64,000 bases of DNA from Rhizobiales bacterium Ga0077537 (GTDB lineage Bacteria; Pseudomonadota; Alphaproteobacteria; Rhizobiales; Hyphomicrobiaceae): the NCBI GenBank assembly GCA_001464955.1, contig LNEM01000037.1:124001-188000 (forward strand). The letters are read 5' to 3'. Below are positions 27,024-37,335 of the stretch, piece by piece. The first letter of the stretch is position 1. Every line of letters starts with the position of its first letter. The notes under the pieces are model-generated. The model was given only the letters and a program-made list of their open reading frames with translations. It made no database searches and was not told where the DNA came from. Both the position numbers and the translations under genes were made by a program.

Positions 27024-30000
27024 ATGACCGACAAAGCCGCCGCCTCCGCATCGCGCGACTGGGGGCAGACCCTGTTCCTGCCGAAGACGGATTTCCCGAT
27101 GCGGGCGGGGCTGCCGCAGATGGAGCCGAAGCTCTTGGAGCGCTGGCAGCGGATCGATCTCTATTCCAAGCTGCGCGCGGCGGGACAAGGGCGGGCGCGG
27201 TTCACGCTGCACGACGGGCCACCCTACGCCAATGGCAACATCCACATCGGGCATGCGCTGAACAAGATCCTGAAGGATCTCGTGACGCGCAGCCAGCAGA
27301 TGCTGGGGTTCGACAGCAACTACGTGCCGGGCTGGGACTGCCACGGCCTCCCGATCGAGTGGAAGATCGAGGAGGAGTACATGGCCAAGGGGCGGCCGAA
27401 GCCGAACTTCAAGGACCCGGCTGCGATGCAGGCGTTCCGGGCCGAGTGCCGCGCCTTCGCCGAGCACTGGATGGCCGTGCAGTCGGCGGAGTTCCAGCGG
27501 CTCGGCGTCGAGGGCGACTGGAAGAACCCCTATACGACGATGACGTTTCCGGCCGAGGCGCAGATTGCGCGCGAGCTGATGAAGTTCGCGGAGACGGGGC
27601 AGCTCTATCGCGGCTCGAAGCCCGTCATGTGGTCAGTCGTCGAGAAGACGGCGCTGGCGGAAGCCGAGGTCGAGTATCAGGACTACCAGAGCGATATGGT
27701 CTGGGTGAAGTTTCCGGTACGCACGACCGCCACAGGCGGCGAAACTACCGACGACAAGCGCCTCATGTTTGCGGAGTCAGACTCCGTCGTCATCTGGACA
27801 ACGACACCCTGGACGATCCCCGGCAACCGAGCCATCTGCTTCAACTCGAAGCTGGAGTACGGGCTCTACGAGGTCACCAAGGCGCCGGAGAATAACTGGG
27901 CCAAGATCGGCGAGCGATACGTCCTCGCCGATCAGCTCGTGGCCGAAGTCATGAAGGCTGCGAAGGTAGAGGCCTACGAGAAGCGGTTTGCCGTTTCGGC
28001 AGAGATGTTGTCTGGGGCACGTTGCGCCCACCCGCTCCGCAATTCGGGCCTGCCGGGTTATCAGTTCGACGTCCCTCTGCTCGACGGCGATCATGTCACC
28101 GATGACGCGGGCACGGGGTTCGTGCACACGGCGCCGGGGCATGGACGCGAGGACTTCGACATCTGGACGGCGTCGACGCGCCTCCTGCAATCGCGCGGCG
28201 TCGATCCGGCGATCCCCTACACGGTCGACGAGAACGGTGCGTTCACGACGGACGCGCCGGGCTTCACGGGCGAGCGCGTCATCACGGACAAGGGCGAAAA
28301 GGGCAAGGCCAACGACGCCGTGATCAAGGCGCTGGCCGAGGCCGGCATGATGGTGGCGCGCGGGCGGCTCAAGCATCAGTACCCGCACTCGTGGCGCTCG
28401 AAGAAGCCCGTGATCTTCCGGAATACGCCCCAGTGGTTCATCCACATGGACAAGGAGATCCCGTTTCTCGAGCAGGTGAGCCGCGCGCATCGCGAGAAGC
28501 TGCGGGCGGCGGGGCTGACGGACGGGCACAACGCGGCGATCCCAAAGACGCTGCGCGAAGTGTCGCTCAATGCGATCCGCGAGACGGAGTGGGTGCCCGC
28601 GTCGGGCGAGAACCGGATCGCGGGCATGATCGAGGCAAAGCCCGACTGGGTGATCTCGCGGCAGCGCGCCTGGGGCGTGCCGATCACGGTGTTCGTCCGG
28701 AAGGGCACGCACGAGGTGCTGGTCGACGCCACGGTCAACAAGCGCATCTACGACGCCATGTATGCCGAAGGCGCGGACGCGTGGTTCGCGGATGCCGACG
28801 GCGCGCGCTTCCTGAAGCCCGAGTACGATCCGGCCGACTTCGAGAAGGTCAACGACGTGCTCGACGTGTGGTTCGACAGTGGCTCGACGCACACCTACGT
28901 GCTCGAGGACAAGGACCATTTCCCCGGCCTCTACGGTTTCAAGCGCAAGGTCGACGGCGGGCAGGACACCGTCATGTATCTCGAGGGCTCGGACCAGCAT
29001 CGCGGCTGGTTCCATTCCTCGCTGATCGAAAGTTCGGGCACGCGCGGGCGCGCGCCCTACGACGTCGTGCTGACGCACGGTTTCTGCCTCGATGAGAAGG
29101 GGCAGAAGATGTCGAAGTCGGTCGGCAACGTGACGGCGCCGCAGGACGTCATCAAGGCGTCGGGCGCCGACATCCTGCGCCTGTGGGTCGCCTCGTCGGA
29201 TTATGCTGACGATCTGCGGATCGGGCCGGAAATCCTGAAGACGTTTTCCGACAACTACCGGAAGATCCGCAACACGCTGAGGTGGATGCTCGGCACGCTC
29301 GCGCACTACTTGGTTGCGCCTTCGGATGCCCACACGGCATCCGGCGCGTGGACACTCGCGCCTTCAGGTGCCCGGCTTTCAGGCGGCCCTTCGGATGCCC
29401 ACTCCGCATCCGGGCCAGCACCCGGCGCGTCTCTCGTGGCGCCTTCAGGTGCCCACACGGCACCCGGCGCGATGCCCGAACTCGAGCGGCTCATGCTGCA
29501 CCGGCTGGCCGAGTTGGACGGCATCGTGCGCAAGGCCTACGCCGAGTACGACTACAAGCGCGTCGTGGCGGTGCTGTCGCAGTTCATGAACACGGAGCTC
29601 AGCGCGTTCTACTTCGACATCCGCAAGGACGCGCTCTATTGCGACGCGCCGTCGTCGGCGAAGCGGCAGGCCGCGCTTCATACGGTCGAGCAGATCTTCC
29701 GCTGCACGTGCGTTTGGCTGGCGCCGATCCTGTCGTTCACGACGGAAGAGGCGTGGCTGGCGCGGTACGGCGACGATGACGGGCGCTCGGTGCATCTCGA
29801 GACGTTCCCGGTCATTCCGAGCCACTGGCGCGACGACGCGCTCGATCAGCGCTGGGACAAGATCCGGCGCGTGCGATCGGTGGTGACGGGGGCGCTCGAA
29901 ATCGAGCGGGCGCAGAAGCGCATCGGCTCGAGCCTCGAAGCGGCACCGCTCGTCTATCTCCCGAGCCAGGACATGCTCGACATGCTGGCGGACGTCGATT

Positions 30001-30233
30001 TCGCGGAGGTGTGCATCACGTCGGGCATCGCGATGACGGTCGATACGCCGCCAGCCGAGGCGTTCAAGCTGGCGGAGGTGGCAGGCGTCGGCGTCGTGCC
30101 GATGCGTGCGGCCGGCACCAAGTGCGCACGGTCGTGGCGCTTCACGATGGATGTCGGCAGCGACCCGGCCTATCCGGAGCTATCGGCGCGCGACGCCGCC
30201 GCCATGCGGGAGATCGACGGCGCGGCGGGGTGA
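27024..30233 (+). CDS. ileS: Isoleucyl-tRNA synthetase
   Basis: A 1069-residue class I synthetase that charges tRNA-Ile. The HIGH motif is NIHIGHA (about 74-77) and KMSKS is at about 695-699. The CP1 editing domain follows the pattern [14 protein letters not shown], with [11 protein letters not shown]. Length exceeds the usual 940-1000 because a 54-residue insertion (763-816) rich in Ala, Pro, Ser, Gly and His separates the catalytic core from the anticodon-binding domain, which resumes at [16 protein letters not shown]. The reading frame is intact. ATG 27024 matches the family N-terminus; macro-domain and lspA genes follow. Confidence 0.97.
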   Translation: MTDKAAASASRDWGQTLFLPKTDFPMRAGLPQMEPKLLERWQRIDLYSKLRAAGQGRARFTLHDGPPYANGNIHIGHALNKILKDLVTRSQQMLGFDSNYVPGWDCHGLPIEWKIEEEYMAKGRPKPNFKDPAAMQAFRAECRAFAEHWMAVQSAEFQRLGVEGDWKNPYTTMTFPAEAQIARELMKFAETGQLYRGSKPVMWSVVEKTALAEAEVEYQDYQSDMVWVKFPVRTTATGGETTDDKRLMFAESDSVVIWTTTPWTIPGNRAICFNSKLEYGLYEVTKAPENNWAKIGERYVLADQLVAEVMKAAKVEAYEKRFAVSAEMLSGARCAHPLRNSGLPGYQFDVPLLDGDHVTDDAGTGFVHTAPGHGREDFDIWTASTRLLQSRGVDPAIPYTVDENGAFTTDAPGFTGERVITDKGEKGKANDAVIKALAEAGMMVARGRLKHQYPHSWRSKKPVIFRNTPQWFIHMDKEIPFLEQVSRAHREKLRAAGLTDGHNAAIPKTLREVSLNAIRETEWVPASGENRIAGMIEAKPDWVISRQRAWGVPITVFVRKGTHEVLVDATVNKRIYDAMYAEGADAWFADADGARFLKPEYDPADFEKVNDVLDVWFDSGSTHTYVLEDKDHFPGLYGFKRKVDGGQDTVMYLEGSDQHRGWFHSSLIESSGTRGRAPYDVVLTHGFCLDEKGQKMSKSVGNVTAPQDVIKASGADILRLWVASSDYADDLRIGPEILKTFSDNYRKIRNTLRWMLGTLAHYLVAPSDAHTASGAWTLAPSGARLSGGPSDAHSASGPAPGASLVAPSGAHTAPGAMPELERLMLHRLAELDGIVRKAYAEYDYKRVVAVLSQFMNTELSAFYFDIRKDALYCDAPSSAKRQAALHTVEQIFRCTCVWLAPILSFTTEEAWLARYGDDDGRSVHLETFPVIPSHWRDDALDQRWDKIRRVRSVVTGALEIERAQKRIGSSLEAAPLVYLPSQDMLDMLADVDFAEVCITSGIAMTVDTPPAEAFKLAEVAGVGVVPMRAAGTKCARSWRFTMDVGSDPAYPELSARDAAAMREIDGAAG
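29310..29471 (+). repeat. In-frame palindromic repeat insertion within ileS
   Basis: A 162-bp insertion made of four related units: copy 1 at 29316-29348, copy 2 from 29358, copy 3 at 29385-29416, copy 4 at 29439-29471. Copies 1 and 4 match at 30 of 33 positions. Units 1, 3 and 4 fold into hairpins such as GGATGCC-CACAC-GGCATCC and GGTGCC-CACAC-GGCACC, with one compensatory A-T to G-C change between copies 1 and 4. The inserted bases are translated as repeats of [11 protein letters not shown] / [11 protein letters not shown]. Confidence 0.85.
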
Positions 30234-30261
30234 GGCCGTACTTTTCGGAAACGTGTGAAGG

Positions 30262-30309
30262 CCCCGGATCTGCGCCCGCCTTTCAGCGGGCTTCGTCCGG
30301 GGACGCAAG
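30262..30309 (+). repeat. Palindromic repeat between ileS and macro-domain gene
   Basis: Outer arms CCCCGGA and TCCGGGG and inner arms GCCCGC and GCGGGC form a nested hairpin. The right end, CCGGGGACGCAAG, is identical to the end of the REP units at 26.1-26.9 kb, so this is a divergent member of that family. It could act as an attenuator inside the ileS-lspA transcript. Confidence 0.75.
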
Positions 30310-30328
30310 ATCAATGCGGGGCGGTGCG

Positions 30329-30799
30329 ATGCGGACGATCACGGGCGATCTGATCGTGCTCGCCAAGGCCGGCGCTTTCGACGTGATCGCGCACGGCTGC
30401 AACTGCTTCCATACCATGGGCGGCGGAATCGCGGCGCAGATCCGGCAGCACTTTCCGGAGGCGTTCGCGGCCGACGTCGCGACGCCCTACGGCGCGCGGG
30501 CGAAGCTCGGGACGTGCTCGGTCGCGACGGTGAGCGTGGCAGGCGGACATGACCTCACGATCGTCAACGCCTATACGCAGTTCGAGCCGAGCGGCGGTTC
30601 CGGCGGCGTCGATGTGGACTACGGTGCGGTGGCCAAGGCCATGGCGTGGATCGGCGCACACTATTCGGGCAAACGCATCGGGCTGCCGATGATCGGGGCG
30701 GGACTGGCAGGCGGCGACTGGGCGACGATCGAAGTGATCATCCGCGACGCGCTCGGTGGCGAGGACGTGACGATCGTCAGATTCGGTGGGGGAACATGA
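30329..30799 (+). CDS. Macro domain-containing protein
   Basis: A protein of about 156 residues that is a single macro (Appr-1''-p processing) domain. The ADP-ribose-binding segments are MRTITGDLIVLAKAGAFDV, HGCNCFHTMGGGIAAQI and the loop GLPMIGAGLAGGDWATIEVII. Family members bind or hydrolyse ADP-ribose derivatives or remove ADP-ribose from macromolecules. ATG 30329 is chosen; ATG 30314 would add five residues. The gene is inserted between ileS and lspA and its stop overlaps the lspA ATG (ATGA), so its translation is coupled to lipoprotein signal peptidase. Confidence 0.9.
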   Translation: MRTITGDLIVLAKAGAFDVIAHGCNCFHTMGGGIAAQIRQHFPEAFAADVATPYGARAKLGTCSVATVSVAGGHDLTIVNAYTQFEPSGGSGGVDVDYGAVAKAMAWIGAHYSGKRIGLPMIGAGLAGGDWATIEVIIRDALGGEDVTIVRFGGGT

Positions 30800-31323
30800 C
30801 CGGGACAGACACGCGCCAGGCGGTGACGGGATGGCTCTGGGGCCGATACTCGGCGCTCGGGCTCGCCATCATTGCGGGGACGTTCATTGCCGATCAGGCG
30901 CACAAGTGGTGGATGATCCACGTCTACAAGATCGCCGAGCGGGGACGGGTGCAGGTGACGCCGTTCCTCGACCTCGTGTTCGTGCTCAACAAGGGCGTAT
31001 CGTACGGCCTCCTCACGGGAACGGGGCCGTGGCTGCTCACCGGTTTCGCCGTCCTGGTCTCGGTCGTGATGTGGGTGTGGCTTTGCAACACCGCCACCAG
31101 CCGCATTCTCGCCATAAGCCTGGCGCTGATCGTCGGGGGAGCACTCGGAAACGCCGTGGATCGGGTGGTTCTCGGCGGTGTCGCGGACTTCTTCTCGCTG
31201 CATGCGTTCGGTTTCTACTGGTATGTGTTCAACATCGCGGACGTGGCGATCGTTGTGGGAGTGATCGGGCTTCTGTATGATTCCTTCTGGATGAGTCGCA
31301 ACGACGCCTCGAATGCCGCATAG
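30796..31323 (+). CDS. lspA: Lipoprotein signal peptidase (signal peptidase II)
   Basis: A 175-residue inner-membrane aspartyl protease that removes the signal peptide from prolipoproteins. Four helices are visible. The catalytic aspartates fall in the conserved blocks GGALGNAVDRVVLGGVADFFSLH and YVFNIADVAI, and the N-terminal block ADQAHKWW is also typical. The ATG overlaps the stop of the macro-domain gene. ileS and lspA are neighbours in most alphaproteobacteria, and a lipoprotein gene follows. Confidence 0.95.
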   Translation: MTGTDTRQAVTGWLWGRYSALGLAIIAGTFIADQAHKWWMIHVYKIAERGRVQVTPFLDLVFVLNKGVSYGLLTGTGPWLLTGFAVLVSVVMWVWLCNTATSRILAISLALIVGGALGNAVDRVVLGGVADFFSLHAFGFYWYVFNIADVAIVVGVIGLLYDSFWMSRNDASNAA

Positions 31324-31356
31324 ACGGCACGGGTCGCGCGACAGGGGATAGAACGC

Positions 31357-31815
31357 ATGATCGACCATCGCCGGGTTTCCTCGAGCAGGTTCGGGCGCGC
31401 AACCGTCGTCGTCGCCATGCTGGCGCTGACCGGCTGCGGCGGGGTCGACGGCGTCGAACTCAACGGCAAGGTGTTCGAAGCCGTCGGGCTCACGGGCGCG
31501 CTCGGCAAGAAGGCCGAACCGCAGACGGAGGCGCGCGCCCCTCTCGTGCTGCCGCCGAGCAAGGATCAGCTTCCCGAACCCGGTTCGCTGGCCGCCGCTC
31601 CGGCTCCCACGCCCGATCCGGCATGGCCGAACGATCCCGACAAGACGCGCGCGGCCCAGGCCTCGGCCCAGTCGGCGGCGCAAAAGCAGTTCTGCCGCGA
31701 CGGCAACTGGAAGGAAAAGGCCATGGGCGACGAGATGGCCGCCGCTCAGGGGCCCGCCGGTACGTGCACCAACAGCATCTTCTCCGTCGTCGGACCGAGC
31801 ATTTTCGGTAATTGA
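31357..31815 (+). CDS. Putative lipoprotein
   Basis: A 152-residue protein with a lipobox (LTGC at about 25-28) after a hydrophobic signal segment, so it is a likely substrate of the LspA encoded just upstream. The mature part is Pro/Ala-rich in the middle, with two more cysteines near the end (FCRDGNW and TCTNSIF) that could form a disulfide. No domain is recognised. The position between lspA and the M16 peptidase pair is conserved in Hyphomicrobiales. Confidence 0.8.
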   Translation: MIDHRRVSSSRFGRATVVVAMLALTGCGGVDGVELNGKVFEAVGLTGALGKKAEPQTEARAPLVLPPSKDQLPEPGSLAAAPAPTPDPAWPNDPDKTRAAQASAQSAAQKQFCRDGNWKEKAMGDEMAAAQGPAGTCTNSIFSVVGPSIFGN

Positions 31816-31930
31816 TCGCCACCGGCCGGGCAGACACCCGATCCGGAATACGTCGCTGCGACCCGTGGTTGTAGATGGCTGACGCGTCTTTCGCGTCGGG
31901 CGACGCTCGCGATCCTGTCCCCGTTGTCAT

Positions 31931-31959
31931 TTGACATTCCCCGGACAAGTGCCGACATG
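31931..31959 (+). promoter_or_regulatory. Candidate promoter of M16 peptidase operon
   Basis: A consensus -35 hexamer, TTGACA, lies at 31931-31936 in the 249-bp gap before the first M16 gene. The -10 at 17-bp spacing (GACATG) is poor, so only the -35 is convincing. The rest of the gap shows no other feature. Confidence 0.35.
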
Positions 31960-32064
31960 AGAGCGTGGTGCGGCTCGCGCTGCGCCTGAACCCTTTGACC
32001 AGCTCCGCGTCCGGCCGTCCGCTGCCGAATAGCAGCCGAGGCCGAGCCGAAGGAACGCAGCCTC

Positions 32065-33519
32065 ATGACCATCCGCGGCCCGTCCGTCCCGACCCTGCCA
32101 CTTCTCCGGTCTTTCATCGCCACGCTCCTGGGGACACTCATGCTCGCAACAGCCCTGATGACCGAACCCGCCCAAGCCACGCCCAAGGCCACGGAGTTCA
32201 CGCTCGCCAACGGCATGAAAGTGGTGGTCGTCGAAGACCATCGCGCACCGGTCGTCACGCACATGGTGTGGTATCGGGTCGGCGCGGCCGACGAGCCGCC
32301 GGGTGTGTCGGGGATCGCGCACTTCCTCGAGCATCTGATGTTCAAGTCGACGGACACCATTCCGAACGGCGAATTCTCCAAAATCGTCTCGCGCCTCGGC
32401 GGGCAGGACAACGCCTTCACCGGCCAGGACGTGACCGCCTACTTCCAGCGGATCGCCAAGGATCGGCTGCCGACGGTGATGGCCATGGAGGCCGACCGCA
32501 TGGTGAACCTGCGCCTCGAGGAAAAAGAGGTGCTGACCGAGCGCAACGTGATCCTCGAGGAGCGGCGCTCGCGCACCGAAAACAACCCGTCGGCGCTGCT
32601 CGGCGAGCAGATGGACGCGATGCTCTACCTGTCGCATCCCTACGGCCTGCCGGTGATCGGCTGGGAGCACGAGATGGCGGCGCTGTCGCGCGAAGATGCG
32701 ATGGCGTTCTACAAGCGCTTCTATGCGCCGAACAACGCCATCCTCGTGGTGACCGGCGACGTGTTCCCGGACGAGGTGCGCAAGCTCGCCGAGGCGACCT
32801 ATGGCAAGGTGCCGGCGAACCCCGACGTCAAGATGCGCGGCCGGCCGATGGAGCCGCCGCACCGGGCCGCGCGCCGGATCGAGCTGAAGGACCCGCGCGC
32901 AGGCCGGCCGTCGTTCCACCGCTCCTATTACGCGCCGTCCTATGTCACAGCGGAGCCCGGTGAGGCGGAGGCGCTCGACCTCCTGATGAAGGTGGTCGCG
33001 TCGGGCTCGACGAGCCGCATCTACCGCAGTCTCGTCGTCGCCGACAAACTCGCCGCGAGCACTGGCGGCTGGTACTCGGGCAGCGCGCGCGACAGCGGCA
33101 AGATCACGGTCTATGCGGTGCCGGTCGACGGGGTTTCGCTGGCCGCGGTGGAGGCCGGTATCGACAAGGTGCTCGACACGGTGCGCCGCGAGGGCATCAC
33201 GGCGGCCGAACTCGAGCGGGCGAAGAAGTCCTATCTCGCCGAATACGTCTACGAAAGCGACAATCAGGCCTCGCTGGCGCGCCGCTACGGCTGGTCGCTC
33301 ACCGTCGGTCGGACCGTGAAGGACATCGAGGAGTGGCCCGACCGGATCGCCAAGGTCACCCTCGAAGACGTGCAGAAGGCGGCCGCGAAGCATCTCGACA
33401 TTCGCCGGTCGGTCACCGGCACGCTGATCCCGGAGAAGCCGGACGACCCGACCGCAGCAGCGGCAGCTCCGGCCAACTCCGCGCCAGTGCCCGCGGCCCG
33501 GGCCGGTGGGCGGACCTGA
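32065..33519 (+). CDS. M16 family zinc peptidase (active subunit)
   Basis: A 484-residue secreted protein with a signal peptide ending near QATPKA. The inverted zinc motif HFLEH is at about 86-90, and the distal zinc-ligand glutamate lies in NVILEERRSR. This is the pitrilysin/M16 active-subunit pattern, related to mitochondrial processing peptidase beta. The periplasmic enzyme probably degrades peptides. The C-terminal tail is Ala/Pro-rich. It is followed 17 bases later by a second M16 protein lacking the metal motif, the usual active/inactive pair. Confidence 0.93.
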   Translation: MTIRGPSVPTLPLLRSFIATLLGTLMLATALMTEPAQATPKATEFTLANGMKVVVVEDHRAPVVTHMVWYRVGAADEPPGVSGIAHFLEHLMFKSTDTIPNGEFSKIVSRLGGQDNAFTGQDVTAYFQRIAKDRLPTVMAMEADRMVNLRLEEKEVLTERNVILEERRSRTENNPSALLGEQMDAMLYLSHPYGLPVIGWEHEMAALSREDAMAFYKRFYAPNNAILVVTGDVFPDEVRKLAEATYGKVPANPDVKMRGRPMEPPHRAARRIELKDPRAGRPSFHRSYYAPSYVTAEPGEAEALDLLMKVVASGSTSRIYRSLVVADKLAASTGGWYSGSARDSGKITVYAVPVDGVSLAAVEAGIDKVLDTVRREGITAAELERAKKSYLAEYVYESDNQASLARRYGWSLTVGRTVKDIEEWPDRIAKVTLEDVQKAAAKHLDIRRSVTGTLIPEKPDDPTAAAAAPANSAPVPAARAGGRT

Positions 33520-33535
33520 CAGGAAAGCAATCGCC

Positions 33536-35236
33536 ATGGCGAAGCTCGATCTCGCAACACTCCGCGCGTGGCTCGACCGGAAGACACCGGGCCAGCGCCT
33601 CTTGGTGATGCTGCTGGCGATCGGCGGCGTGACCGGCGTGCTGTCGCTCCTCGGTTCGCCGGGTTCGACCACGCCGCCCGCGACCAACGTCGCGAGCGCA
33701 GGGGCCGTCGCCACCCAGGCCGCGCCCAAGGCGGACACGCCAGCCGATGTCATCGGCGGGCCGGGCGAACGGCCTGGTGCGGCCGGCAAGCCGGTCAAGA
33801 CGATCACGGTCGCGAAGGGACCGGAGACGGGCGCCGGCGGCGGCACTGCTCCTCCCGCGAGCGCACCATCCGGTGCCTTGGCCAGCGCGCCGGCCAGCGC
33901 CCCGACGCCGACGCCCCAGGCCAAGCCGGGTCCGACGGCCGAAACGGCGGCCAAACTCGTCCCCGAACTCAAGACGGTCGAAACCAAGATGAACATTCAG
34001 AACGTCAAGAGCCCAGGCGGCATCTCGGCCTGGCTGGTGGAAGAGCACAGCGTGCCCCTGCTGGCACTGCGCTTCGTCTTCGACGGCGGCTCGAGCCAGG
34101 ACCCTGCCGGCAAGGACGGCCTCGCCAATTTCCTGACGGCGATGATGGACGAAGGCGCGGGCGATCTCGACGCGGCCAAGTTCCAGGAGCGGATGGAAGA
34201 ACTCGCCATCAAGATGAGCTTCGAGGATTCGCGCGATGCGCTCTATGGCAACTTCGAAACGCTGACCGCCAATCGGAACGAAGGCCTGGAGTTGCTGAAG
34301 CTCGCAGTCAACAAGCCGAGATTCGACGCCGAGGCCGTGGAGCGGATCCGCAAGCAGCTGCTCGCGAACCTCGCCTACGCGGCGAAGAACCCGCAGCAGG
34401 TGGCCGGCAAGACCTGGTATGCGGCGGCGTTTCCGGGGCACGCCTACGGGCGCTCGCCGAGCGGCTCGCCCGAGACCATCGCAGCGATCCAGCCCGCCGA
34501 CCTCGAGGCCTACCGCAAGCGCGTCTTTGCCCGCGATACGCTGAAGGTGGTGGCGGTCGGTGACATCACGGCGAAGGAACTCGGCGACCTGCTCGACCAA
34601 GTGTTCAGCGACCTGCCGGCCACGGCCGAGCTGGTGGACGTGCCGAAGACCGCCCCCGCGCCGACCGAAAAGCTGCGCGTCGTCGAAATGGACGTGCCGC
34701 AATCGGTCGTGCAGTTCGGCATGCCGGGACTCGGACGCAAGGACCCGGATTTCATCCCGGCGTTCGTCATGAACCAGATCCTCGGCGGCGGCGGGTTCGC
34801 GTCGCGGCTCACCGAGGAAGTGCGCGAGAAGCGCGGGCTCGCCTATTCCGTCTACAGCTACATGCAGCCGTACCGGCACGCGGCGACGTTCGCGGGCGGG
34901 GTCGCGACGAAGAACGAGGCGGTGAAGGAGAGCATCGACGTGATCCGCGCCGAGTTGCAGCGGATGGCGACCGACGGGCCGACCGCGACCGAACTCGCCA
35001 ACGCCAAGAGCTTCCTCACGGGGTCGTTCGCGCTCCGCTTCGATACGAACTCCAAGATCGCGAACCAGCTCCTCTGGATGCTGCACGAGGACATGGGGAT
35101 CGATTATGTGTCGACGCGCAACGCGCAGATCGATGCGGTGACGATGGAGGACGTGCGACGGGCGGCACAGCGCGTGCTGAAGGTCGACGATCTGTTCGTC
35201 ACCGTCGTCGGCAAGCCGGTCGGTCTCGGCGGCTGA
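33536..35236 (+). CDS. M16 family protein (non-catalytic partner)
   Basis: A 566-residue M16-fold protein. The position of the zinc motif reads GLANFLTAMMDEG, so the HXXEH ligands are missing. The C-terminal half keeps the substrate-binding R/Y motif, in GGGGFASRLTEEVREKRGLAYSVYSY. These partners build the closed chamber with the active subunit. The N-terminus is unusual: one helix (RLLVMLLAIGGVTGVLSLL, about 21-39) and then a roughly 100-residue Ala/Pro/Thr-rich linker, instead of a short signal peptide. That tethers it to the inner membrane (inference). Confidence 0.92.
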   Translation: MAKLDLATLRAWLDRKTPGQRLLVMLLAIGGVTGVLSLLGSPGSTTPPATNVASAGAVATQAAPKADTPADVIGGPGERPGAAGKPVKTITVAKGPETGAGGGTAPPASAPSGALASAPASAPTPTPQAKPGPTAETAAKLVPELKTVETKMNIQNVKSPGGISAWLVEEHSVPLLALRFVFDGGSSQDPAGKDGLANFLTAMMDEGAGDLDAAKFQERMEELAIKMSFEDSRDALYGNFETLTANRNEGLELLKLAVNKPRFDAEAVERIRKQLLANLAYAAKNPQQVAGKTWYAAAFPGHAYGRSPSGSPETIAAIQPADLEAYRKRVFARDTLKVVAVGDITAKELGDLLDQVFSDLPATAELVDVPKTAPAPTEKLRVVEMDVPQSVVQFGMPGLGRKDPDFIPAFVMNQILGGGGFASRLTEEVREKRGLAYSVYSYMQPYRHAATFAGGVATKNEAVKESIDVIRAELQRMATDGPTATELANAKSFLTGSFALRFDTNSKIANQLLWMLHEDMGIDYVSTRNAQIDAVTMEDVRRAAQRVLKVDDLFVTVVGKPVGLGG

Positions 35237-35270
35237 CGCGCGGCAACGGCAACGGTACGGAGGGACGGTC

Positions 35271-36689
35271 ATGTCCATCGGGATGGAACGGCCCTTCGGC
35301 CAAGCCGCAGCGAGCGCCGATCACGGCGCGGGAGACGGGGTGCACGGAGGTGGCGCGGCCTACACCCAGGACGTGACGCGCACGACAAGCCATAGGATCG
35401 GCGCGCACGGGCTGGACGACGCCGACGTCGCGCCACGCCTCCTGCGCCTCGACAGCGCCCTCGCCGATCTCGCGGCGACGATCCGCGCCAGCGGGATGGA
35501 GCACGTCTCTATCCTCGACCGGGACGACGACATCGCGGCGGCTGAGGCGGCACTGGCGCGGCTTTCGCGCGGTGCCCGCACGATCATCTTCTTCGGCACC
35601 GGCGGCTCGGGGCTCGGCGGGCAGACGCTGGCGCAGCTCGCCGGCTGGAACATTCCGGGCGGCGCCGACGAGGCGCAACGCAAGCGGCCGCGCACGCGGT
35701 TCTACGACAACCTCGATCCGGTGACGCTCGCGGGCATGCTCGACACGCTCGATCTCGCGACGTCGCGGTTCGTCGTGATCTCGAAGTCGGGCGGGACGGC
35801 CGAGACGCTCTCGCAGATGGTGGCAACGCTCGCGGCGCTGCGCGAGGCCGGGCTCGAGCCGCGGATCGGCGAGATGTTCCTCGCCGTGTCCGATCCGGTG
35901 AAGCCCGGCGCGCGCAACGTGCTGCGGCAGCTCTGCGGCGAACTCGGCATTCCCGTGCTCGATCATCCGCCGGGCATCGGCGGACGGTTCTCGGCGCTGT
36001 CAGTGGTCGGGCTGCTGCCGGCGATGGCGCGCGGGCTCGACGGGCGCGCGGTGCGGCGCGGGGCGCGGGCCGTCATCGCGCCGCTGATCGCGACGGGCAG
36101 TCCCGGGGCCGGGTTCGCGTCGCGGTACGCGCCGGCGATCGGGGCCGCGACGGCGGTGGCACTGGCGGAAGCGCGCGGCATCAAGGTCAACGTGATGATG
36201 CCCTACACGGACCGGCTGCAGCGGTTCGGCGCCTGGTACGTGCAGCTCTGGGCGGAAAGCCTCGGCAAGGGCGGCAAGGGGACGACGCCGCTCGCGTGCC
36301 TCGGGCCGGTCGATCAGCACAGCCAGCTGCAGCTCTTCATGGATGGGCCGCGCGAGCATTTCATCACGCTGGTGACGGTGCCGACGGCCGGGACCGGGCC
36401 GGTGCTGCCGCCCGATCTCGCGGCGCGCGCGGGTCTCGGCTTTCTCGGCGGGCGGCGGGTCGGCGATCTCGTCTCGGCGCAATCGGAGGCGGTGGCCGAC
36501 GCGCTGACGCAGGCCGGGCGGCCGGTGCGGATCATCCGGCTCGAGCGCCTCGACGAGCACGGGCTCGGCGCCCTCATGATGCACATGATGCTGGAGACAA
36601 TCCTCGCCGGGCGACTCCTCGGTGTCGATCCGTTCGACCAGCCGGCCGTGGAACTCGCCAAGGTGCTGACGCGGGAGCGGCTCGCCTAA
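35271..36689 (+). CDS. pgi: Glucose-6-phosphate isomerase
   Basis: A 472-residue SIS-fold isomerase interconverting glucose-6-phosphate and fructose-6-phosphate. The first SIS domain has [19 protein letters not shown], the phosphate loop [17 protein letters not shown] and the catalytic region [16 protein letters not shown]. The C-terminal part has [16 protein letters not shown]. This is the shorter archaeal/alphaproteobacterial-type PGI rather than the 550-residue enterobacterial form. A GGAGGGAC site supports ATG 35271. The stop overlaps the converging DUF1348 gene by four bases. Confidence 0.92.
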   Translation: MSIGMERPFGQAAASADHGAGDGVHGGGAAYTQDVTRTTSHRIGAHGLDDADVAPRLLRLDSALADLAATIRASGMEHVSILDRDDDIAAAEAALARLSRGARTIIFFGTGGSGLGGQTLAQLAGWNIPGGADEAQRKRPRTRFYDNLDPVTLAGMLDTLDLATSRFVVISKSGGTAETLSQMVATLAALREAGLEPRIGEMFLAVSDPVKPGARNVLRQLCGELGIPVLDHPPGIGGRFSALSVVGLLPAMARGLDGRAVRRGARAVIAPLIATGSPGAGFASRYAPAIGAATAVALAEARGIKVNVMMPYTDRLQRFGAWYVQLWAESLGKGGKGTTPLACLGPVDQHSQLQLFMDGPREHFITLVTVPTAGTGPVLPPDLAARAGLGFLGGRRVGDLVSAQSEAVADALTQAGRPVRIIRLERLDEHGLGALMMHMMLETILAGRLLGVDPFDQPAVELAKVLTRERLA

Positions 36690-37159
36690 AGCCCAAGTGC
36701 CGTCAAGCCGGGGAAGTCGTCGGGGCGGCGGCCGTGGGGGAAGGTCAGCTTGCGTTCGGCGTCGCGGATCGGCAGGTCGTTGATGCTCGCGATACGGCGC
36801 TGCATGAGGCCGTTTGGCGCGAACTCCCAGTTCTCGTTGCCGTAAGCGCGGAACCATTGGCCGGCGGCGTCGTGATACTCGTAGGCGAAGCGCACGGCGA
36901 TGCGGTTTTCCTGATGCGCCCAGATCTCCTTGACGAGCCGGTAGTCGAGTTCGGTCGCCCATTTCTCCGCCAGGAAGGCGACGATCTCGGGCCGGCCCTT
37001 CAGGAAGCGTGCGCGATTGCGCCATTCGCTGTCGGCGGTGTAGGCGAGGGCGACGCGGGCCGGGTCGCGGCCGTTCCAGGCATCCTCGGCGGCGCGCACC
37101 TTCTGGCGCGCAGTCTCGTCGGTGAAGGGCGGCAGCGGTGGACGCTGTTCGGTGCTCAT
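36686..37159 (-). CDS. DUF1348 (NTF2-like) family protein
   Basis: A 157-residue NTF2-like protein, beginning [18 protein letters not shown] and containing the DUF1348 signature [22 protein letters not shown] and [21 protein letters not shown]. These small cone-shaped proteins usually bind small hydrophobic ligands; no enzymatic residues can be assigned. A CAGGAG site upstream supports ATG 37159, giving a shorter protein than the 37192 start. The gene converges with pgi and is divergent from mutL. Confidence 0.88.
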   Translation of the reverse strand: MSTEQRPPLPPFTDETARQKVRAAEDAWNGRDPARVALAYTADSEWRNRARFLKGRPEIVAFLAEKWATELDYRLVKEIWAHQENRIAVRFAYEYHDAAGQWFRAYGNENWEFAPNGLMQRRIASINDLPIRDAERKLTFPHGRRPDDFPGLTALGL

Positions 37160-37335
37160 CGGGCCAACTCCTGACGGGGCGGTGGGGCGCAACGAGCTTA
37201 GCGCAGTTCGCCGGCCGCCGCGCCATCTTGCATGTGCATGAGCGGGCGCGCTGGGAGCCGACGAGTGTCGGGGTGGGCCGCGGTCGGGTAGGATCAGCGC
37301 GCGTCCACGAATCGCCCGAGGAGAAGTCCGCGCCC

